Assembly (NCBI RefSeq): GCF_014692525.1
Contig: NZ_JACNYL010000001.1
Coordinates: 1,364,001-1,428,000, forward strand
DNA length: 64,000 nucleotides
From: Sphingobacterium chuzhouense
GTDB taxonomy: Bacteria; Bacteroidota; Bacteroidia; Sphingobacteriales; Sphingobacteriaceae
Direction of reading: 5' to 3'
Positions 25,239 through 35,187 of this stretch are shown here, one piece after another (within the stretch, counting starts at the first letter, position 1; every line of letters starts with the position of its first letter). The translations under genes and the position numbers were made by a program. The notes under the pieces were generated by a model. It was not told where the DNA came from, searched no databases, and saw only the letters and a list, made by a program, of their open reading frames with translations.

Positions 25239-26204
25239 ATGCAAAGGAGTTTCGATGTTGAGTTCAGGACACGTGTGACGGTGACCGATGTCACAGGGAA
25301 TATTCCCCGCTGGTGCGGGGACTGCCTGACCTATGCCCAGGCAGAACGGTTTATCTTTCAGGAGGGAATCTCCGTCCGTCAATTCTACAGTCACTACCTC
25401 TTCTTTGTCGAAGTTATGGATATTGACCTGCATACCGAACTGGTTGCTGATTTCCTGATAAAGGAGGCCAGCCTTTTCCTTTTCGTGATGCTCGAAGGGA
25501 ATATGTCCTTCTGCACCGGCGGTGGGGAAGCCATTGCCGAAGCAACGGGAAATACGTGCTATGCCACCTACAACCGGGAAGGCAGGTTCACGTTCTCGCT
25601 GCCGGCAGGAAAGCACAGGTTATGCTATATCTTGCCCAGGACAGAATGGATCGCCAAGAACATCAAGCACTACCCGAGATTGGAACCTTTTCTGGAAAAT
25701 ATGTACAATAGCGAAACCTCTTTCGGATACCTGCCCACGTGTACCATCACCAAAGGTATGGAAATAGGTTTAAAGAAACTCTTTGGACTCAGGGAGGAAA
25801 AGGGAAGGGACTTCGAAGCAGATCTGCTGAGGGATGCAAAACGGGTCATGTACCATTACCTTAACCTGTTGGAGGACAAACTGGCACAGCGTGTCCATCT
25901 GATAAAGGACTATATTGACCGGAATTATGCCAACCCGGAGCTGAACAACGCCTTGCTGATGAAAGTTTTCCATATTACCGAAAAGACCCTGATCGACACC
26001 TTCAAAACCGAGTTTGGCACCACGCCGTATAATTACCTTGTTGAGCTGCGTATCGAAAAGGCCAGACTGATGTTCGAAAAGAGAGAAAAGACGCCGACAC
26101 AGGTTTATATACTGGTGGGTTACGTCAATTTTAGGAGTTTCAAGACCCAGTTCAAGAAAATCCATGGAATTTCCCCTTCTCAGTACTGTAAACTGATACG
26201 TTAG
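25239..26204 (+). CDS. AraC-family transcriptional regulator
   Basis: 321 aa. The N-terminal 210 residues are a sensor region (FLFVMLEGNMSFCTGGGEAI, LPAGKHRLCYILPRTEWIAK). The C-terminal HTH_18 (about 225-320) has VHLIKDYIDRNYANPEL, LLMKVFHITEKTLIDTFKTEF and, in the second helix-turn-helix, VGYVNFRSFKTQFKKIHGISPSQY. This is a normal AraC architecture, although A-x-x-V-G-Y starts with YILVGYVN rather than the common I-A-x-x-x-G-F. It likely controls the neighbouring 585-aa gene or the RHS locus; target unknown. A start at 25239 fits the sensor domain length. Confidence 0.8.
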   Translation: MQRSFDVEFRTRVTVTDVTGNIPRWCGDCLTYAQAERFIFQEGISVRQFYSHYLFFVEVMDIDLHTELVADFLIKEASLFLFVMLEGNMSFCTGGGEAIAEATGNTCYATYNREGRFTFSLPAGKHRLCYILPRTEWIAKNIKHYPRLEPFLENMYNSETSFGYLPTCTITKGMEIGLKKLFGLREEKGRDFEADLLRDAKRVMYHYLNLLEDKLAQRVHLIKDYIDRNYANPELNNALLMKVFHITEKTLIDTFKTEFGTTPYNYLVELRIEKARLMFEKREKTPTQVYILVGYVNFRSFKTQFKKIHGISPSQYCKLIR

Positions 26205-26236
26205 GGGTTTTGCAAACGCTGACAAAACCTCCAAGT

Positions 26237-26303
26237 GTCAAAAAACACACCTTTTTGCCCTATTTTTCCTACAGAAAACAGCTAATTTTCTCTGTTTTTT
26301 GCC
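26237..26303. repeat. Left boundary repeat of the RHS locus
   Basis: 67-nt unit starting GTCAAAAAAC and ending GTTTTTTGCC, an inverted repeat with one mismatch, and with TTTTCTCTG and the GAAAACAG motif inside. A matching unit lies at 35188-35253, where the ends pair perfectly (GTCAAAAAAC/GTTTTTTGAC). The two bracket the entire RHS gene set in direct orientation. Between here and 26484 is the likely promoter of the RHS genes. Confidence 0.6.
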
Positions 26304-26483
26304 CCTTCACTTTCAGAAACGTTGCCGAAATTTAGCCCTAGGCAGTAAAAAATTATTCGACTGTACATATTATCGGTAACTAAAATGAACACAGCATTAA
26401 AAATATTGAATCCATCGTGGTTTATTCAGACTAATCAGAGAGTTGAATAAATACGATCGCTTCATCCCCTAAATTACATACAT

Positions 26484-26936
26484 ATGAAAAAGATAGTCCT
26501 TACGATAACCATATGCCTGACCGGGTTGCTTGCACATGGTCAGCAGCGTTTGTCCTATTCGTATGACGCGGCCGGCAACAGGACAAACCGCACCGTCATA
26601 GTTAGTGCACAGGCCGTTTCAGGTCAGGAAAACCAGGAAACAACTTCCCCGGTATATATTGACACCCTTGACGGCAAAGAACTCGCGATCCGTCCAGGTA
26701 AGGGGAATGCCTCCCTGGCGGTTTCCGTAAAGGGAGGCACGTCCACTTCAGGTGGCCGTATATCCCTTATAGGCCGCGGGGGAAAAATATTGACCGAGCA
26801 GCCCATATCCGGCGAAACTACTATTATTAAACTGGACGAACTGTCTATGGGTACCTATACAATGCGAATCTTTTTAAACCGCCGTTCTTCCATATGGAAG
26901 CTGGTCAAATTACAGACTAAAACCTGCAAGTTATGA
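26484..26936 (+). CDS. Small secreted protein with one YD motif and T9SS-like tail
   Basis: 150 aa. Signal peptide (MKKIVLTITICLTGLLAHGQ), then a single YD-type motif LSYSYDAAGNRTNRT, a Ser/Thr/Gly-rich middle and a C-terminal stretch (TIIKLDELSMGTYTMRIF, ending with KLVKLQ) that resembles type A sorting tails of the type IX secretion system. Its last codons overlap the RHS ATG (26933) by 4 nt, so the two are translationally coupled. Probably a secreted partner or remnant of an RHS protein; exact role unknown. Confidence 0.6.
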   Translation: MKKIVLTITICLTGLLAHGQQRLSYSYDAAGNRTNRTVIVSAQAVSGQENQETTSPVYIDTLDGKELAIRPGKGNASLAVSVKGGTSTSGGRISLIGRGGKILTEQPISGETTIIKLDELSMGTYTMRIFLNRRSSIWKLVKLQTKTCKL

Positions 26937-29900
26937 AAGCGCTAACATCGATATTCTTATTCCTGCTGGCTGGTACAGCCATTCTGTTTGCGCAGGAAAA
27001 TCCTAGTGACTCCACAAAAAGGAAAGTCCCTGATCTTGAAAATTGGACAGAAGAAAAGATTGCACAATGGGAAGACTCAGTTAAGAAAGCCCTTTATCCG
27101 GAGGCAATCATAATGTCAATTCCTCAATCAGAGGTGCAGACCCTGAAACCTGCTTCTAAGACCATGTCCGTTTCAATGGCATTTGTCAATAACCACGTCC
27201 CCGATACCTATCCAGTGGATGTGACCAAGGATGTAGGTGAAATACCCATGTCCTCATCAGTCGCTCCTACCGGAGCCAAGATGTACAATGTGCCTATAGA
27301 AATTTCCCCTGGCCGCCAAGGGTTCCAGCCGCAGCTTTCGATTGCTTATAACAGTCTTGGAGGAAATGGCACAATGGGCATCGGGTGGAGCATTGGGGGA
27401 CTTCCCTCGATCAGCCGAATACCACGAAGTAAATACTATGACAACCAGTCGGGCGGGGTGAACCTTTCCAAAGCAGACGCTTTCGTTCTGGACGGGACCA
27501 GACTGATAAAATTGTCGGAAACGTCCACTCAGATAATGTATGAAACGGAACAGGGACAGGTTAAGGCAACAGCTTTCCTTAACGGCAATATCATCCGATA
27601 TTTTGAGGTTAGTTATCCCAATGGAAACAAAGGTGTTTTTGGTCTTACTACCAACGGAACAAATCAGCTGACCTATCCAATTACAAGCCTAACCGACCTC
27701 AGGGCGAACAATATTACTTATTCATATACATTTGCAAGTAACCGCTACTACATCAGCACGATTACTTACGCTGGCGCTTCTGTCACATTCGTCTACTCTT
27801 CGACCCGCCCAGATCCCGTGGTCAGCTATGACGGAGGACTGAAAGTAACGGACAACCGGTTATTGCAGCGGATCGAGTGTAAATCAGCAGGAACCACCTT
27901 TAGAACCTACGATTTTACCTATCAGACCCAGACCATCCAGAATGTATCTGCACTTACCCAGGTAGGAAGCACGGCATCGGGAAAATCCCTGAACCCTCTA
28001 AGGTTCTACTACGGGGAAGGGAATACTGCTTACTCGTACACAAAAGCACAGACGCAGCTTCTAGAATGGTACAACTTCACCCAACCCGGACAATTGATCG
28101 TGAGCAAGGGTAAGTTCGATTACGGAACGGACGACGATGGCCTAATTACGCTTCCTAACAAGAATCCTTATTGGCAGCATTATCGTAACTCCACTTGGTT
28201 TAGGCGCTCGCAAAACCGCTACGACAATCATTACAGCGGGACGGAGAAGATCTTTCTCTATGCAGGACTTAAGGAAACCTTTGCATCGCCTATGCCGAAT
28301 CTGGTGACCGAGGCAGGCTTTACGGATATCTTCACTGCCAATATAGACGGGAAATACGAAGAAGAGGTCATCAAAGTTAACAATACGGTTTCTGGAAATG
28401 ATGATCGCTTGCAGTTCAAAGTGTATTCAGGAAACCTCTATTCGGGGATTGCCCTTAAATATACGAGAGTTTTTAATTTCCCAACCGTTCTTACCGACGC
28501 CGATGGCGGAAAGAGCATCCATCCGAAAATGCATCTCACCGGTGATTTCAATGGGGATGGAAAAATGGAGGTTTTCTCCGTATCGAATGCCAACCCCTTT
28601 GGATGGAATGTGTCGGGACGCTGCTACCTTTTTGACCTAGAGACGGGCAGCAAGCTCTACGATGGGATCTCTTTCCAGATGTACCGGGAGTTCGTCGGTA
28701 CCAACCAGAGCAACCCGCAGGCAGCTGCACAGAATTCCGACCGCCTGTACGCTCTTGACTATGACGGAGACGGGCAGACGGACATCTGTTTGATCAATGG
28801 AAGCGGCACCCATATCTATAAATTCCAGATATCAGGATCGTCCCATACACTGGTCCACGCTGCTTCCTACTCGGCACTGACGAAGGCAACCCTGGACGGC
28901 AGGCAGTTGTTGGTCGGTGAATTCAACGGTGACGGCAAACCTGACTTTCTGTTGACCACGAAGTCGGCTATATCCGATTGGGCGATCTATTACGGCATGG
29001 GCAACGGACAGTTTGAAAGGGTCGCTGTTTCCATAACGAGCAAGAACAGCACGGATGAATTTTTCTTGCAGGATGTGAACAGTGACGGGTTGACCGATAT
29101 CATCAAGAAATTTGGATCATCGGGCATGTTTACCTATCTCACCAGACCCGGGGTAGCTTATACTTCGGATAATTACGCCTCATTTGATTACAGCGGTTCC
29201 ATACCCGTTCCCACCAACATCATCAGCCGGAACTATTTCCACCAGGTTGTTGCACTGAAAGATGGTAAGGTCACCCGGTATTCCTATCCGCGGAACGACA
29301 CGAAAGAGAAACAACTGACAGGGGCAATCAACAGCTTTGGGGTGGTAGGCAAAAACTACTATCTGATGCTGAATGAAGCCGGTTATTATTACAGCAAGGG
29401 TAGTGGGGCTGTATATCCGTTTGAAAACTTCCAGGGCCCATTCTCTGTCGTTGTGGGAGAAGAACAGTTCCTGAACGGAACGCGAAATGAAAACGGTGAA
29501 TATCGCTATGAGAATGCGGTTATCCACAAACAGGGACGGGGATTCTGTGGTTTCGGCAAGATAACGGCGATCGACAATATCCGGGGACGGACTTCTATAC
29601 AGGAATTTGACCCATACAATTTCGGGATACTGAAAATTGATGATTCCCAAACAGCCAAAACTACCAATACCTGGTCGGTCAGCGTCCAATCAAATAAAAT
29701 TGCGAAAATAAGACTCACCACACAGTCCGTGCTGAACAAACTCACGGCACAGACGGCAACCTCCACATTCGTGCATGACACGTATGGGAATGTGACCAAG
29801 GCGAGCGTTAATTATGGAGGAGGACTCACCACAGTCACAGACCAGACTTATTACAATTCTGTTACGGGCGCAATTTATCTTATCGGCCAGCCATTGACCA

Positions 29901-32900
29901 AAGCAGTAACTAATACCCGTGCGGGATCATCGTGGATCGATAAGGAAGTATTCACCTACAGTACGGTACGTCTTCCGCTGACACGGATCACCTATACCGG
30001 TACCCTAGGTAATCAAAAGACCGGGGAGACCAGATGGACGTACGATTCTTATGGCAATATCCTTTCTCAAAAATCGGCTCCTTACAATGTCACCGAGTTT
30101 TTGGGGAATACGTACACCTATGATGCCACGGGAAGGTTTATTGCCACGATGACCAATGCGATGTCACAGATTACGACATATTCCAACTACGACCCATTCG
30201 GAAACCCGAGGAGCATCAAAGACCATAAGAACCGGACCACCAGTTATACTTACGACGTGTGGGGAAGACTGGTTTCCGTGTTACATCCTAGCGCTGTAAC
30301 CGAAACTACAACTATTGCATGGGGTGGTTCGGGGATGTATACTGTCAGTAAATCAGCGACCGGAAACCCTACGTTTATTACCCATAATGATGCCCTTAAT
30401 CGCGATCTGCGCACAGGTAACCAGCGGTTCGATGGGCAGTGGCAGTATGTAGCAACAGAATATGATTCTTATGGCCGAATTCACAGAACATCACTTCCAT
30501 TCAGGGGCACATCGGCTACGCAATGGAACACTTATGCCTACGACAGTTATGATCGCCCGACAACATTAACGTCGGCTTCAGGCAAAATATCTTCTTGGAG
30601 TTATTCAGGCCTGAGCACCACCGAAACGCAGAATGGCATTGCCTCCACCAAGACCACGGATGCCACGGGAATATTGGTAAGTGTGACAGATCCTGGTGGC
30701 ATTATCACATATACTGCGCGACCTGACGGGCAACATTCATCCATAACGGCTCCCGGTGGGGTCGTTACCTCTATCGAGTACGATGCCTTTGGAAGGCAGA
30801 CAAAACTGATCGATCCCAGTGCCGGGCAGCAAACTATCGCCTATTCCTATTCTGTGACAGGTGTATTGACGAAAACGGAAACCAATCCGAAAGGAATCAA
30901 TATTTCCGTGTTTGATAAATACGGGCGTATCACTAGCCTACAGCGTCAAGGTGAAATTACCACCTCATATGCTTATAGTACGGACGGACTGTTGGCAAGC
31001 GAGACCTCAACAAACGGAACTTCAAAAGTATACACCTATGATACGTACGACAGGCCTTTGACCGAGCGCGAGAACGTACCTGACGGTAAGTGGCTGCAAA
31101 AAACGTACGCCTACAGCGCAGGCAACGTTTCTTCGGTTCAGTATACGGCACAGAGCGGTACGCTTGGTACAGAAAATTATTCGTATGCCAATGGACATAA
31201 TACGGAGATAAAACTGAATGGAACAGCCTCCATCTGGAAGCTGACCGCAGAAAACGCATTGGGACAACAGACTGCCGCTACAACCGGCGCCATGAACAGG
31301 ACCTATACCTACAATAATTTCGGAATACCGACCGGTAGAACGGCGGGAACTGTCCAGAACTTCACCTACAATTTTGATGCACAGAAGGGCAACCTGTTGA
31401 GCCGAGTTGATAACAGGCACAGCAAAACCGAATCATTCGCTTATGACAACCTCAATAGGCTTACAAGTGCTGCCGGCAAGGTGATCACCTATGCGGCTAA
31501 CGGCAATATAACCCGTATCCAAGGTGTCGGTACGATGGCCTATGGCAACACCGCCAGACCTTATCAGGTAACCATGCTTACGCCAGAGGGAACCTCCGTT
31601 CCATTACGGAATCAGACAGTCGCTTATACCTCGTTCCAGCGTCCCTCCAGTATCGTGGAGAATGGAGTTACCGCCTCTCTAGTCTACAATGTTAACGGAG
31701 ACAGGGTAAAGATGCAGGTGCTTAACGGGACTTCAACAGTACTCACACGCTATTACATAGGCGGTCAATACGAATTGGACGCTAATTCTAATGTCGAAAG
31801 ATTGTACCTTGGAGGTGATGCCTATTCAGCGCCTGCAGTCTACGTAAAAGAAGCGGGTGCTTGGAAAATATATTATATTTGTAGGGACTACCTCGGTAGT
31901 ATCACGCATGTAGCAAATGCGGACGGTTCTTTGAAACAGGAATTGAGCTATGATGCTTGGGGTCGATTGAGGAACCCAGTTACCCAAGTAGCCTATGTTC
32001 CAGGTAGCGACCCGGTATTGTTTCTTGGACGGGGATATACCGGGCACGAGTACCTGCCGTGGTTTGGGTTGGTGAACATGAACGCAAGGCTGTACGATCC
32101 AGCACTTGGTCGCTTTTTAAGTCCCGACCCGTTCGTTCAGATGCCGGATTTCAGCCAGAACTTCAACAGGTACAGCTATGCGCTGAACAACCCGCTTGTA
32201 TATATCGATCAGAACGGAGAGTTCATCCATCTTATAGTAGGTGCCATTATTGGTGGTACAGTGAATTTAATCGTCAATTGGAAAAACATAGATGGAAATT
32301 TTTGGAAAGGATTGGGGTACTTCGGTGTTGGTGCGGGCGTGGGAGCTCTGTCTGCGGCAGGAGGTGCTTGGGCTGTAGCGACATTTAAAACAGTAGGAGT
32401 AGTAGCTGGCGCTGGTGTCGGTGCTTTATCAGGGTCGGTTCTAGGAGCCGGAAGCAGTGTACTGCTGAGTGGAGGCAACAACCTACTTGCTGGTAATGAC
32501 TTTTTCGAAAACTGGAAGTCCAGCGCGATCTCGGGAGCGATCAACGGCGCTATTACAGGTGCTGTCGGAGGTGGTTTCGCTGGAGGAAAGGCGGCAATAC
32601 AACAGGGCAAGAACGTGTGGTGGGGAAATGATGTAAAATACGGTCGAAATCAATGGTCATTCTTTAATATTGAGAAACCTTATGACGTAGTTGATTTTAA
32701 AACTTACAAAGTTGGATCAAATAATCTAAATGACTGTGTCCCTACTTCTATGGCTGAACTCGACAAACATTTTGGCGGCAACACCTCATACGAAGAATTT
32801 GTAAAACGGACGAATTACATTGATGGGGAAGGTGTTAAAATAGGGATAAACGAAGGCTATAACAAGATATTAAGTTCAAATTTTCACTCCAATAGAATTG

Positions 32901-33130
32901 ATCCAACCCAATTACAAAATGTCAGTTCTATGCACTCTCTAAAAAACTCTGGCAGAATGGTATCCGTATTTATGAAATTAGGAGATAAACTAGCACACGC
33001 GGATAATATTCGGTCAATAAAATATTATTCAACCAAAATTGTAATTCAATTAAGAATAGGAAGTTATCACTATACAGACCTAATAAAAGATCAATACTTT
33101 AAAGTTTGGTCCGTTTCTGGAATAAAGTAA
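26933..33130 (+). CDS. Giant RHS/YD-repeat toxin protein with SpvB-like N-terminus
   Basis: 2065 aa, signal peptide ending near LFAQ. SpvB-like region from about 105 (VPIEISPGRQGFQPQLSIAY), FG-GAP-type Ca-binding repeats (DFNGDGKMEV about 538, DYDGDGQTDI about 609, EFNGDGKPDF about 663), YD repeats about 1040-1520, then the RHS core end LGRFLSPDPF near 1720. A Gly/Ala-rich hydrophobic linker (about 1760-1890) leads to an AT-rich, variable tip (about 1900-2065). The tip has NDCVPTSMAELDKHFGGN (Cys about 1935) and LAHADNI (His about 2022), as in papain-like or C39-like peptidase folds. Likely an antibacterial toxin; the toxin class is inferred. Confidence 0.85.
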   Translation: MKALTSIFLFLLAGTAILFAQENPSDSTKRKVPDLENWTEEKIAQWEDSVKKALYPEAIIMSIPQSEVQTLKPASKTMSVSMAFVNNHVPDTYPVDVTKDVGEIPMSSSVAPTGAKMYNVPIEISPGRQGFQPQLSIAYNSLGGNGTMGIGWSIGGLPSISRIPRSKYYDNQSGGVNLSKADAFVLDGTRLIKLSETSTQIMYETEQGQVKATAFLNGNIIRYFEVSYPNGNKGVFGLTTNGTNQLTYPITSLTDLRANNITYSYTFASNRYYISTITYAGASVTFVYSSTRPDPVVSYDGGLKVTDNRLLQRIECKSAGTTFRTYDFTYQTQTIQNVSALTQVGSTASGKSLNPLRFYYGEGNTAYSYTKAQTQLLEWYNFTQPGQLIVSKGKFDYGTDDDGLITLPNKNPYWQHYRNSTWFRRSQNRYDNHYSGTEKIFLYAGLKETFASPMPNLVTEAGFTDIFTANIDGKYEEEVIKVNNTVSGNDDRLQFKVYSGNLYSGIALKYTRVFNFPTVLTDADGGKSIHPKMHLTGDFNGDGKMEVFSVSNANPFGWNVSGRCYLFDLETGSKLYDGISFQMYREFVGTNQSNPQAAAQNSDRLYALDYDGDGQTDICLINGSGTHIYKFQISGSSHTLVHAASYSALTKATLDGRQLLVGEFNGDGKPDFLLTTKSAISDWAIYYGMGNGQFERVAVSITSKNSTDEFFLQDVNSDGLTDIIKKFGSSGMFTYLTRPGVAYTSDNYASFDYSGSIPVPTNIISRNYFHQVVALKDGKVTRYSYPRNDTKEKQLTGAINSFGVVGKNYYLMLNEAGYYYSKGSGAVYPFENFQGPFSVVVGEEQFLNGTRNENGEYRYENAVIHKQGRGFCGFGKITAIDNIRGRTSIQEFDPYNFGILKIDDSQTAKTTNTWSVSVQSNKIAKIRLTTQSVLNKLTAQTATSTFVHDTYGNVTKASVNYGGGLTTVTDQTYYNSVTGAIYLIGQPLTKAVTNTRAGSSWIDKEVFTYSTVRLPLTRITYTGTLGNQKTGETRWTYDSYGNILSQKSAPYNVTEFLGNTYTYDATGRFIATMTNAMSQITTYSNYDPFGNPRSIKDHKNRTTSYTYDVWGRLVSVLHPSAVTETTTIAWGGSGMYTVSKSATGNPTFITHNDALNRDLRTGNQRFDGQWQYVATEYDSYGRIHRTSLPFRGTSATQWNTYAYDSYDRPTTLTSASGKISSWSYSGLSTTETQNGIASTKTTDATGILVSVTDPGGIITYTARPDGQHSSITAPGGVVTSIEYDAFGRQTKLIDPSAGQQTIAYSYSVTGVLTKTETNPKGINISVFDKYGRITSLQRQGEITTSYAYSTDGLLASETSTNGTSKVYTYDTYDRPLTERENVPDGKWLQKTYAYSAGNVSSVQYTAQSGTLGTENYSYANGHNTEIKLNGTASIWKLTAENALGQQTAATTGAMNRTYTYNNFGIPTGRTAGTVQNFTYNFDAQKGNLLSRVDNRHSKTESFAYDNLNRLTSAAGKVITYAANGNITRIQGVGTMAYGNTARPYQVTMLTPEGTSVPLRNQTVAYTSFQRPSSIVENGVTASLVYNVNGDRVKMQVLNGTSTVLTRYYIGGQYELDANSNVERLYLGGDAYSAPAVYVKEAGAWKIYYICRDYLGSITHVANADGSLKQELSYDAWGRLRNPVTQVAYVPGSDPVLFLGRGYTGHEYLPWFGLVNMNARLYDPALGRFLSPDPFVQMPDFSQNFNRYSYALNNPLVYIDQNGEFIHLIVGAIIGGTVNLIVNWKNIDGNFWKGLGYFGVGAGVGALSAAGGAWAVATFKTVGVVAGAGVGALSGSVLGAGSSVLLSGGNNLLAGNDFFENWKSSAISGAINGAITGAVGGGFAGGKAAIQQGKNVWWGNDVKYGRNQWSFFNIEKPYDVVDFKTYKVGSNNLNDCVPTSMAELDKHFGGNTSYEEFVKRTNYIDGEGVKIGINEGYNKILSSNFHSNRIDPTQLQNVSSMHSLKNSGRMVSVFMKLGDKLAHADNIRSIKYYSTKIVIQLRIGSYHYTDLIKDQYFKVWSVSGIK

Positions 33131-33151
33131 TTCTTGAATTAATATATCATC

Positions 33152-33787
33152 ATGAGAAATATCAAGACAATATTAATGTTATGTTCAGCATTTAGCTTTT
33201 TTTATGTGAAAGCGCAAACAAATCTTTCTTTGATCGAAGAGAAGTATAAACGGCTGGATTCGATATCCTATATGGGTAAACTAGAACGTTCAATTGCACA
33301 ATCATCTTTTTTGAAATTTAAGGAACGTAACAAAAGTAATATTAATGAGATTTATGATGAAATCATGGGTGGGATAAATGGATATACGGTAAAATTCGTT
33401 TTGAGAGTAGACATTGATACAACAAGTCTAAAAACAGGCAACTACTTGAGAGTTAAGGATTCAGTAATGCTGTTTGACCTGTATTGCCACGATGAAAAGC
33501 TTAATCCTCGATATTTTGTCAGTTTTGAAAACAATAATTTAGAGGATTTCGGAACCAATTATCCAATTTTATCTGCGAAATATGCAAAACAACTAAAGTC
33601 CGGTATTAAGCAAGTTTTAAAGAAAAATCCAAAATACATCGTCGACTGTACCTATTTATCAAACACGATTCTATACGTGAAAGATGAGAAGCTATATGTG
33701 TATAGGGTCATCCAGAAAGAAGTATACGAATTGGATGATTATGTAGCAAAGTTTAAAGACTCCAAGGCCTTCTATGTTAGTTATTAA
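33152..33787 (+). CDS. Secreted putative immunity protein 1 of the RHS locus
   Basis: 211 aa; signal peptide ending FFYVKAQ, so it should work in the periplasm. It begins 21 nt after the RHS stop, the usual place of an immunity gene. Its paralogue follows at 33820; both share LIEEKYK-x-LDSI, KFVLRVDID, KQ(V/I)LKK and the C-terminal VIQKEVYELD-YVAKFKDS. No family recognised. Low GC like the RHS tip. Role as antitoxin to the RHS tip is inferred from position. Confidence 0.6.
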   Translation: MRNIKTILMLCSAFSFFYVKAQTNLSLIEEKYKRLDSISYMGKLERSIAQSSFLKFKERNKSNINEIYDEIMGGINGYTVKFVLRVDIDTTSLKTGNYLRVKDSVMLFDLYCHDEKLNPRYFVSFENNNLEDFGTNYPILSAKYAKQLKSGIKQVLKKNPKYIVDCTYLSNTILYVKDEKLYVYRVIQKEVYELDDYVAKFKDSKAFYVSY

Positions 33788-33819
33788 GTAAGTGATTAGT
33801 CGGTTTTAAAAAAATAGCA

Positions 33820-34449
33820 GTGCTACAATTCAAAATTATAATATCGTCACTATTTTGCTTTACCATAGTAAACGCACAATCAAACCTTACATTGATCGAA
33901 GAGAAATATAAACAGCTGGATTCTATAATCTATTTAAACAGTTTGAAGGAAGCAATTCGACGATCTTCAACATATTTCCTTGAAGAGCCCACTGAGGATA
34001 CCGTCAGTAGGATATATGATAAAATAAATAAAGAAATAAATGGAAATAGAATAAAGTTTGTTCTACGTGTTGACATTGACACCTCAAGGCTTAACTCTAA
34101 TAGTTATTTAGTGCTCGAAGATTCTCGGTATGCCTTTGATATTTATTGTTATGATAGCAAGTTCAATCCCACATTCTTTGTCTATTTTAACAAGGATGAA
34201 TTAGACAATTTTGGTAATGTTTATCAAACCCCTGAGTTGAAATATGCAAAAAAGTTAAAGGCTGCGGTTAAGCAAATTCTGAAAAAAAAGCCAAAACATA
34301 TACTATTTAGTTATCATTTACCCAATACGATTTTATATGTTAACAATGACAGGATATATGTTTATCGGGTCATCCAGAAAGAGGTATACGAATTGGATCA
34401 TTACGTAGCAAAATTTAAAGATTCGGATTTTTTTTATCAGACACTATAA
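33820..34449 (+). CDS. Secreted putative immunity protein 2 (paralogue)
   Basis: 209 aa, GTG start, signal peptide ending IVNAQ. It is a tandem paralogue of the preceding protein with the same conserved blocks (NLTLIEEKYKQLDSI, FVLRVDIDTS, VIQKEVYELD) and divergent middle. Tandem immunity paralogues are common beside toxin loci where new toxin tips arrive. It may protect against a different tip. I see no catalytic motif. Confidence 0.55.
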   Translation: MLQFKIIISSLFCFTIVNAQSNLTLIEEKYKQLDSIIYLNSLKEAIRRSSTYFLEEPTEDTVSRIYDKINKEINGNRIKFVLRVDIDTSRLNSNSYLVLEDSRYAFDIYCYDSKFNPTFFVYFNKDELDNFGNVYQTPELKYAKKLKAAVKQILKKKPKHILFSYHLPNTILYVNNDRIYVYRVIQKEVYELDHYVAKFKDSDFFYQTL

Positions 34450-34589
34450 TAATATAAAAGCACAAATGTCAAAAAAAAGGTCAAAAAACTGAGTTTGCTT
34501 GGAGTACGTCCTTGGATATCGAACAATTGTGCTCATGGCGTAATGGATACGACCCCGCCCATATCGTTAAAACTTAAATTAATAACGGC

Positions 34590-35048
34590 ATGAAGACTAT
34601 AATTTTAGTTCTAATTGGTTCATTTTTTTTCACAAGTATTTTGCACGGGCAAGTAAAGTCAATGGAAGATATCCCAAAAAATATTATTCAATGCCTTGAT
34701 AAGACGGGGGATGATTCTTCTGCAGTATTGAATATATGTGAGTCTACATTTCTGAATTATTTCTTTGAGAAACAGCGAGGTTCATTTTCATTTGAAGATA
34801 AGAATGTTCTCTTTCTTACGGGAAATTATGGAGCAATCAAGAGTACAAAAAACACATTTTTTAGCGATATAAAAAAGGGTTTAAAAATTGGTAGTATACC
34901 CAATAATTCTATGAGACAACTTTTGATTTTTAACGATTCTGAAAGGAAAAGCACAGGGTATGATGTCGCCATTATTACCGGGAGTAAGAAATTTTTAACA
35001 AACAAAGATGCTATTAAATCTATAGAAAAATCTCGAAAAAGATCGTGA
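34590..35048 (+). CDS. Hypothetical secreted protein after the immunity genes
   Basis: 152 aa with signal peptide ending ILHGQ. The mature protein is Lys/Ser-rich, with two Cys (IIQCLDK, NICEST) that might form a disulfide. It is unrelated to the two preceding proteins by eye and AT-rich like them. It may be a third, unrelated immunity gene of the array or of a displaced toxin tip. Function unknown. Confidence 0.5.
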   Translation: MKTIILVLIGSFFFTSILHGQVKSMEDIPKNIIQCLDKTGDDSSAVLNICESTFLNYFFEKQRGSFSFEDKNVLFLTGNYGAIKSTKNTFFSDIKKGLKIGSIPNNSMRQLLIFNDSERKSTGYDVAIITGSKKFLTNKDAIKSIEKSRKRS

Positions 35049-35078
35049 AAACTATGTTTTTGTTTTCCTGCATCCGTG

Positions 35079-35186
35079 TCTTTTATTTACAACGCGGCCG
35101 GAGCAAGGGTTGAAAAGCGTGCGGTGAACTGTTCAATACAAAACCAAAGATTAATTTTAATTTTCCAGATATCTCAGCTGCACTAG
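35079..35186 (+). pseudogene. Possible YD-repeat remnant
   Basis: An open frame reads SFIYNAAGARVEKRAVN before running to a stop at 35184-35186. YNAAGARVEKR is close to the YD-type motif SYDAAGNRTNRT of the gene at 26484. It has no start codon in a sensible place. It looks like the scar of an RHS or YD gene just before the right boundary repeat. Confidence 0.35.
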
Positions 35187-35187
35187 G

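Noticed and set aside
29990..31500. Repeated patterns suggesting a tandem repeat or CRISPR array
   Set aside because: These are degenerate YD repeats inside the RHS coding frame; no constant repeat-spacer units exist anywhere in the window.
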